Shown here: one piece after another, positions 11,630-14,887 of the stretch
Position numbering within the stretch: the stretch's first letter is position 1
How the letters are laid out: each line of letters begins with the position of its first letter
Assembly (NCBI GenBank): GCA_045628725.1
Contig: JAZQPT010000033.1
Span: forward strand, 1 to 14,887
Direction: 5' to 3'
Length of the DNA stretch: 14,887 bases
Origin: JACQGD01 sp045628725
GTDB taxonomy: Bacteria; Patescibacteriota; Saccharimonadia; Saccharimonadales; Saccharimonadaceae
The notes under the pieces: generated by a model
Told to the model about the DNA's origin: nothing
Database searches by the model: none
The model's input: the letters and a program-made list of their open reading frames with translations, nothing else
Translations under genes and position numbers: made by a program

Positions 11630-11658
11630 TTGACTAAAAACTATTTATATAATAAATT
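11630..11658 (+). promoter_or_regulatory. Possible promoter of the small-protein/DUF1846 unit
   Basis: TTGACT (11630-11635), 17 bases, then TAAATT (11653-11658). A perfect TATAAT (11648-11653) also lies here but at poor spacing from that -35. Either would give a leader of 30-40 bases containing the GGAGAG ribosome binding site of the next gene. Confidence 0.4.
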
Positions 11659-11693
11659 ACGTCATACTAAAAAGTGTAAGTATGGAGAGATCA

Positions 11694-11924
11694 ATGCGGA
11701 AATATGATATTGACAGAGTTTTTTCGGAATTAACGGCTTCTGTAGAACAAGAGCACGAGCAAAAGCGTGTTGACGCATTTAGCCCCGAGGCGCGACCTAT
11801 ACCCGAAGGGCTGGTACGAAACGGTATCCCCCTAGGACATATAGCGCTCCGTGGCGACTTTGAACCTACAGTCCGCTTACGAGTAAACGACGAACAATGT
11901 GATGGTACATCAAATGAGCTTTGA
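11694..11924 (+). CDS. Small protein of unknown function, 76 aa
   Basis: I do not recognise it. It is soluble and highly charged: KYDIDRVFSELTASVEQEHE, then a Pro-rich middle (PEARPIPEGLVRNGIP) and a short beta-like end. The ATG at 11694 is preferred over 11682 because GGAGAG lies about 6 bases upstream of it. Its last codons overlap the start of the DUF1846 gene (stop 11922-11924; ATGs at 11902 and 11914), so the two are probably translated together and the small protein may be a partner or regulator of the DUF1846 protein. Confidence 0.6.
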   Translation: MRKYDIDRVFSELTASVEQEHEQKRVDAFSPEARPIPEGLVRNGIPLGHIALRGDFEPTVRLRVNDEQCDGTSNEL

Positions 11925-12987
11925 TACAGAAAAGTATTATACTAACCAAGTAGATGCTTTCTCAAAACGACTCGAAAAGGGAGATGTGCAAGTAATCGAG
12001 TTTGGCGGGAAGCCATTTGGCGACTATCATGCAGCACGAGTACTACCTGACTATAACCCTGATGTTAAGGCACGCATCCTCCAAGACTTACATAAGTCAC
12101 TAGGGAATGTCACTATTACCCTGGCATTGAATACTATGGACGTTATTGCACCTCCAGACGGCAGACGAATTAACCAACGAATCCGTGGCGATTCTGGACT
12201 GCGCTATGACGACGAAGTTTTGCGACTAGTTGAACAATCACGGACTCAGTTTAACCTTCCTATCGATTCTATTACATTGACATCATTCCCTTCTCAGGCC
12301 ACTGATGAAAATACTGAATATATAGAGATGTATACCGAGCGGCTCAACAGCCATGACCTCGCAGTCAAAAGGATTGATTATATACCTGGATACCCCCTGC
12401 TTAATCCTGACACTATCACATCTACATTAACGCAATTCGAACCTATAAGCGACATTGACCAACATCTCATCGTTGCGAGTCCTGGAGGAGGTAGCGGTAA
12501 GTTTTCAGTAGCTATTACGGAAATTGCACACAAACTGCAAGGCGGTAAGAATGCTAACTTTACCAAATTTGAAACATTTCCGGTATTCAATCTTAACCAA
12601 GACCACCCTTTGAACGTAGCGTTTCTAGCCGCCACCGCAGACCTTCCTAATAGTCTATCGACAACAGGTGATGGCAAAACAAGCTACGATAAAGACATCC
12701 AGAATCTTGGCATTTTACAATCGCTTATGCTGCACTACTCTGAGCTAGATTCACCACTACACCAGTACGAAGAACCTGCAGACATGGGAGTCAATGTTAT
12801 TGAAACAGGCATAATTGATGAAGAAGGCGTCACTAGTGCGTGCCTACATGAGATTGCTCGGCGCATTGAGCGGTACAAAAAGGAAAGCCGAAACGGAGAC
12901 GAGCAGTACAATACAGTAGATCGTACTATATCGTATCTGGGCTCTCTCGGTATTGCTCAACAGGGTATCGATCAAAAAGCAAATTAA
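11914..12987 (+). CDS. DUF1846 (UPF0371) family protein, short form, 357 aa
   Basis: A protein of the widespread but uncharacterised UPF0371/DUF1846 family. Matches include EFGGKPFGDYHAARVLPDYN (residues 29-48), RIRGDSGLRYDDEVLR (89-104), the glycine-rich SPGGGSGKF (189-197, P-loop-like) and HPLNVAFLAATADL. Together these are the conserved core as I remember it. Typical members are near 490-500 residues, so this one lacks most of the C-terminal part. Possible starts are GTG 11899, ATG 11902 and ATG 11914. I take 11914 because MSFDTEKYY matches the family N-terminus (M..FD..KYL). The 3' end overlaps a second DUF1846 gene on the other strand by 62 bases. Function unknown; the glycine-rich loop suggests nucleotide binding. 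Confidence 0.82.
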   Translation: MSFDTEKYYTNQVDAFSKRLEKGDVQVIEFGGKPFGDYHAARVLPDYNPDVKARILQDLHKSLGNVTITLALNTMDVIAPPDGRRINQRIRGDSGLRYDDEVLRLVEQSRTQFNLPIDSITLTSFPSQATDENTEYIEMYTERLNSHDLAVKRIDYIPGYPLLNPDTITSTLTQFEPISDIDQHLIVASPGGGSGKFSVAITEIAHKLQGGKNANFTKFETFPVFNLNQDHPLNVAFLAATADLPNSLSTTGDGKTSYDKDIQNLGILQSLMLHYSELDSPLHQYEEPADMGVNVIETGIIDEEGVTSACLHEIARRIERYKKESRNGDEQYNTVDRTISYLGSLGIAQQGIDQKAN

Positions 12988-13963
12988 TGAGACGTTTTGT
13001 AAACTCTAACGTCTCTAGTCTTTCTTTACCCTGTGCCACTTCTTGCCGATATCGCATATAACGGCGCAACAGTTCTGCCGCTCCTTCGCGTTCAGCCTCG
13101 GATTCATCTGCAAACCCGCTGTCGACAGATATCGTTCTTGTGATTATATGGCTGTCGCTTTGATTGCGAGCTTGAATTTCATGAAGCACGACATCAATGT
13201 TCGCGTCTTTCTGGTAAAATGACCAGGCATCTTTTGGATCTGACGAGGATGCAGTAAATAACCCCTCATTACCATACACATCGGCTGTTGCAGCGAAGTA
13301 CGCAAGATTCACCGGATGCCATGGGTGTAGCGCGGGAATCGGAAATACCTGCAACCTAGCATACGCGACAGATTGCCCATTAGAGCTATCTAGATAGAGC
13401 TGCTGTAGACAGAAATCAAATTTACCACTGTTGCTGCCAGGACTAAGAACGACGACAATCTGTTTATTAAAGAGCAAACGCTCATTATCTGCAAATTGCG
13501 TAACTGAAAAACTCTCATCCAGAACGCTGCTATTCGTCGCCCATGCGATGACAGGAATATTTTTTTCCTCAGCGTAAGAGGTAATTCGATCGTAACTAGT
13601 GAGGTCGGTCGTGCCAACAACCACAATAGTACGTACGGCAATGCCGCTACTCGAGAGCTCATCTAATGAGCGGCATATTTCATCAGCATAAGACAATCCA
13701 TTATCTCCGCGTACACGACCACGGTCGAGATCATCCGCGCTGATACAATAAACATATTCTGCTTGATCTGCGACTGACTGTATTAGATGTAGTTTGGTGT
13801 CTGGATTATATCCTGGCAGAACTCTTGCGGCATGCTTGTCTCCAATTAGCCTCCCTCCAACTTGCAAATATACACGCTGTACATCTTGTTTATTCAACTC
13901 TTGTAATTGTTGTTTAATTGCTCCGACGTATGCATCGGACGCAGAAAAAATCGTTTCTCCCAT
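12926..13963 (-). CDS. Second DUF1846 (UPF0371) family protein, short form, 345 aa
   Basis: A diverged paralogue of the convergent neighbour. It has the same landmarks: VGGRLIGDKHAARVLPGYNP (residues 35-54), RVRGDNGLSYADEICR (83-98), SPGSNSGKF (174-182) and HPVNLAYFAATADV. It too is short of the usual family length and ends soon after a helical segment rich in Arg and Glu. SD GAAGGG lies about 6 bases before the ATG. The glycine-rich loop differs from the paralogue (SNSGK against GGSGK), hinting at different ligands. The last 20 codons are antisense to the last 20 codons of the other copy. No function is known; the pair may form a heteromer or be alternatives with separate regulation. Confidence 0.82.
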   Translation of the reverse strand: MGETIFSASDAYVGAIKQQLQELNKQDVQRVYLQVGGRLIGDKHAARVLPGYNPDTKLHLIQSVADQAEYVYCISADDLDRGRVRGDNGLSYADEICRSLDELSSSGIAVRTIVVVGTTDLTSYDRITSYAEEKNIPVIAWATNSSVLDESFSVTQFADNERLLFNKQIVVVLSPGSNSGKFDFCLQQLYLDSSNGQSVAYARLQVFPIPALHPWHPVNLAYFAATADVYGNEGLFTASSSDPKDAWSFYQKDANIDVVLHEIQARNQSDSHIITRTISVDSGFADESEAEREGAAELLRRYMRYRQEVAQGKERLETLEFTKRLINLLFDRYPVEQYRESPDTI

Positions 13964-13987
13964 TCAATCCCTTCTTTTATATATTTT

Positions 13988-13993
13988 ATTATA
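13988..13993 (-). promoter_or_regulatory. -10 box of the minus-strand DUF1846 gene
   Basis: A perfect TATAAT on the minus strand (13993-13988), about 25 bases upstream of the ATG. The -35 region (CGTACA) is poor. The short leader contains the GAAGGG ribosome binding site. Confidence 0.45.
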
Positions 13994-14027
13994 TCCTACG
14001 TTATCCTTTATGTACGCAGAGTGGGGA

Positions 14028-14093
14028 GTAGGTTGGATAAAATCACACGTTACCTACCTGAATAACTTGAGACATAGACCTATCGTGTCTCAA
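14028..14093. promoter_or_regulatory. Two inverted repeats in the 281-base divergent gap
   Basis: The gap between the minus-strand DUF1846 gene and the deoxyribosyltransferase-like gene has no gene I can support. It contains GTAGGT...ACCTAC (14028-14057) and, ten bases on, TTGAGACA...TGTCTCAA (14067-14093). Neither has a T run, so operator sites or RNA hairpins are more likely than terminators. The remainder (to about 14210) shows nothing recognisable. Confidence 0.35.
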
Positions 14094-14210
14094 TTGCCTT
14101 CAAATATACAGGGTTATTTTTCGAAGACATTCAATAGTCTGTGCGCTGTCATTAGATTGTAGAGTCTACCTTGATTAATATCATCTCGCAGTTCAAGCAC
14201 TAATAGTGCC

Positions 14211-14238
14211 TCGACAAAGTTCATGCGTTTGATATGAT
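14211..14238 (+). promoter_or_regulatory. Promoter of the deoxyribosyltransferase-like gene (leaderless)
   Basis: TCGACA (14211-14216), 16 bases, then TATGAT (14233-14238) preceded by TGA, an extended -10. The ATG at 14245 is 6 bases after the -10 box and there is no Shine-Dalgarno, so the mRNA should begin at the start codon. Confidence 0.6.
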
Positions 14239-14244
14239 AATTGA

Positions 14245-14682
14245 ATGAAAATAGCTATAAGTGCCAGCGCCTCGTTCTATGAACAAGTTATTCAGCTTAG
14301 CTACGTATTGGAGGAGACAGGGCTTGAGGTTGTCTTGCCTAAAACTGCGGCGAAGATAAAAGCAGGTGAAATGGACCTTAAGGATATTGTTTCAACCTGG
14401 GAAAATAATTCGAGTGGGTATCATGGTAAAGCATTGCTGATACGCGCTCACTTTAACGAAATTGCAAAGAATGATGTAATTCTTGTAGCGAACTATGAAA
14501 AGCATGGGAAAGAAAATTATATCGGCCCTAATGTTCTTATGGAGATGTCGACAGCATTTTATCTAGAAAAACCAATTTACATTTTGAACGGCACACCTCA
14601 AGAGTCCCCACTGATAGATGAGATTCTAGGCGTCGAACCAATATTCCTAAATGGCGACATTTCAAAAATAAAAGTTCAGTAG
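14245..14682 (+). CDS. Nucleoside 2-deoxyribosyltransferase-like protein, 145 aa
   Basis: A small Rossmann-like protein of the nucleoside 2-deoxyribosyltransferase superfamily, whose members exchange bases on deoxynucleosides or cleave nucleotides. It opens KIAISASASFYEQV, has a charged middle, NDVILVANYEK (76-86), then the hallmark NYIGPNVLMEMSTAFYLEKP (91-110) and IYILNG. Glu100 in LMEM is in the place of the catalytic Glu of the family. The length is normal for this group. It is a single gene with its own leaderless promoter. Similar stand-alone members are common in small-genome bacteria and archaea; substrate unknown. Confidence 0.75.
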   Translation: MKIAISASASFYEQVIQLSYVLEETGLEVVLPKTAAKIKAGEMDLKDIVSTWENNSSGYHGKALLIRAHFNEIAKNDVILVANYEKHGKENYIGPNVLMEMSTAFYLEKPIYILNGTPQESPLIDEILGVEPIFLNGDISKIKVQ

Positions 14683-14769
14683 TCGACCATCCATCTTATC
14701 TTACTAAACACATCGACCAGCCTCAGCCATGAAGGACAAGTTCATTTGCGCTCATCTTTCTAACTATAT

Positions 14770-14798
14770 AAAAAGCTCCTCTACTAAAGCAGAGGAGC
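14770..14798 (-). terminator. Rho-independent terminator for a gene entering from the right
   Basis: GCTCCTCT (14775-14782) pairs with AGAGGAGC (14791-14798), with two further inner pairs. On the minus strand the stem is followed directly by TTTTT (14774-14770). There is no T run on the plus side right after the stem, so it serves minus-strand transcription. Confidence 0.75.
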
Positions 14799-14812
14799 GG
14801 ATAAAAAAATGT

Positions 14813-14887
14813 CTAAAAGTGAGTGCAGGGATCCGAAGAGGTAGAGTTTTCAAGGACGAAGTCCAAGAATACAAAACCCCTCCGGAC
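14813..14887 (-). CDS. Possible C-terminal end of a gene running in from outside
   Basis: A minus-strand frame is open from the window edge to TAG 14813-14815 and reads RRGFVFLDFVLENSTSSDP, then CTHF. It lies just before the minus-strand terminator at 14770-14798, the right position for a gene end. With 24 codons no family can be assigned. Another minus-strand frame is also open here but runs through the terminator, so it is less likely. Confidence 0.25.
   Translation of the reverse strand, partial: VRRGFVFLDFVLENSTSSDPCTHF

Noticed and set aside
13794..14162. Plus-strand frame of 122 codons
   Set aside because: It is mostly antisense to the DUF1846 start and continues into AT-rich intergenic DNA; no domain-like content.

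Overview
The window reads as chromosomal DNA of a small-genome bacterium. My best guess is a Candidate Phyla Radiation / Patescibacteria lineage such as Saccharibacteria (TM7). This is inference from compact packing of short genes, a standard genetic code (TGA is used as a stop), many promoters whose -10 box sits only 6-8 bases before the start codon (leaderless mRNAs), and small stand-alone nucleotide and sugar enzymes. No marker gene here fixes the phylum.

Layout. (1) 1-240: a strong promoter, tRNA-Gln(TTG) with encoded CCA, and its terminator. (2) 528-2575: a cobalamin-binding-type radical SAM enzyme closely followed by a HAM1/ITPase-like nucleotide pyrophosphatase. (3) 2662-6728: a block bounded by two imperfect direct repeats of about 123 bp. 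It holds a small HNH protein, a decayed ABC-transporter ATPase, a DUF2268-like zinc metalloprotease and, on the minus strand, a very compact RiPP locus. That locus is a 728-residue SagB-type dehydrogenase/YcaO cyclodehydratase fusion followed 28 bases later by a 41-residue Ser/Gly/Cys-rich precursor peptide with its own ribosome binding site. This is the most interesting system in the window: a candidate minimal thiazole/oxazole-modified microcin (TOMM) pathway. (4) 6693-7230: a GC-rich degraded reading frame and a terminator. (5) 7233-10159: a minus-strand CYTH-domain protein divergent from a Gfo/Idh/MocA oxidoreductase and a DegT/DnrJ/StrS aminotransferase that overlap as an operon for an amino-sugar or aminocyclitol. 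(6) 10433-12987: an NMN/nicotinate-mononucleotide adenylyltransferase-like protein, a HIT protein, a small unknown protein and a short DUF1846 (UPF0371) protein. A second DUF1846 protein on the opposite strand (12926-13963) overlaps the first tail to tail. (7) 14245-14682: a nucleoside 2-deoxyribosyltransferase-like protein. The right edge has a minus-strand terminator and possibly the last codons of a gene entering from outside.

How the parts may work together. In the TOMM block, one polypeptide would bind the leader, cyclise Ser/Thr/Cys residues to azolines and oxidise them to azoles. The nearby metalloprotease could remove the leader. The expected exporter survives only as a decayed ATPase fragment. 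The right half is rich in enzymes of nucleotides and nucleotide-activated sugars, but no complete pathway can be read from it.
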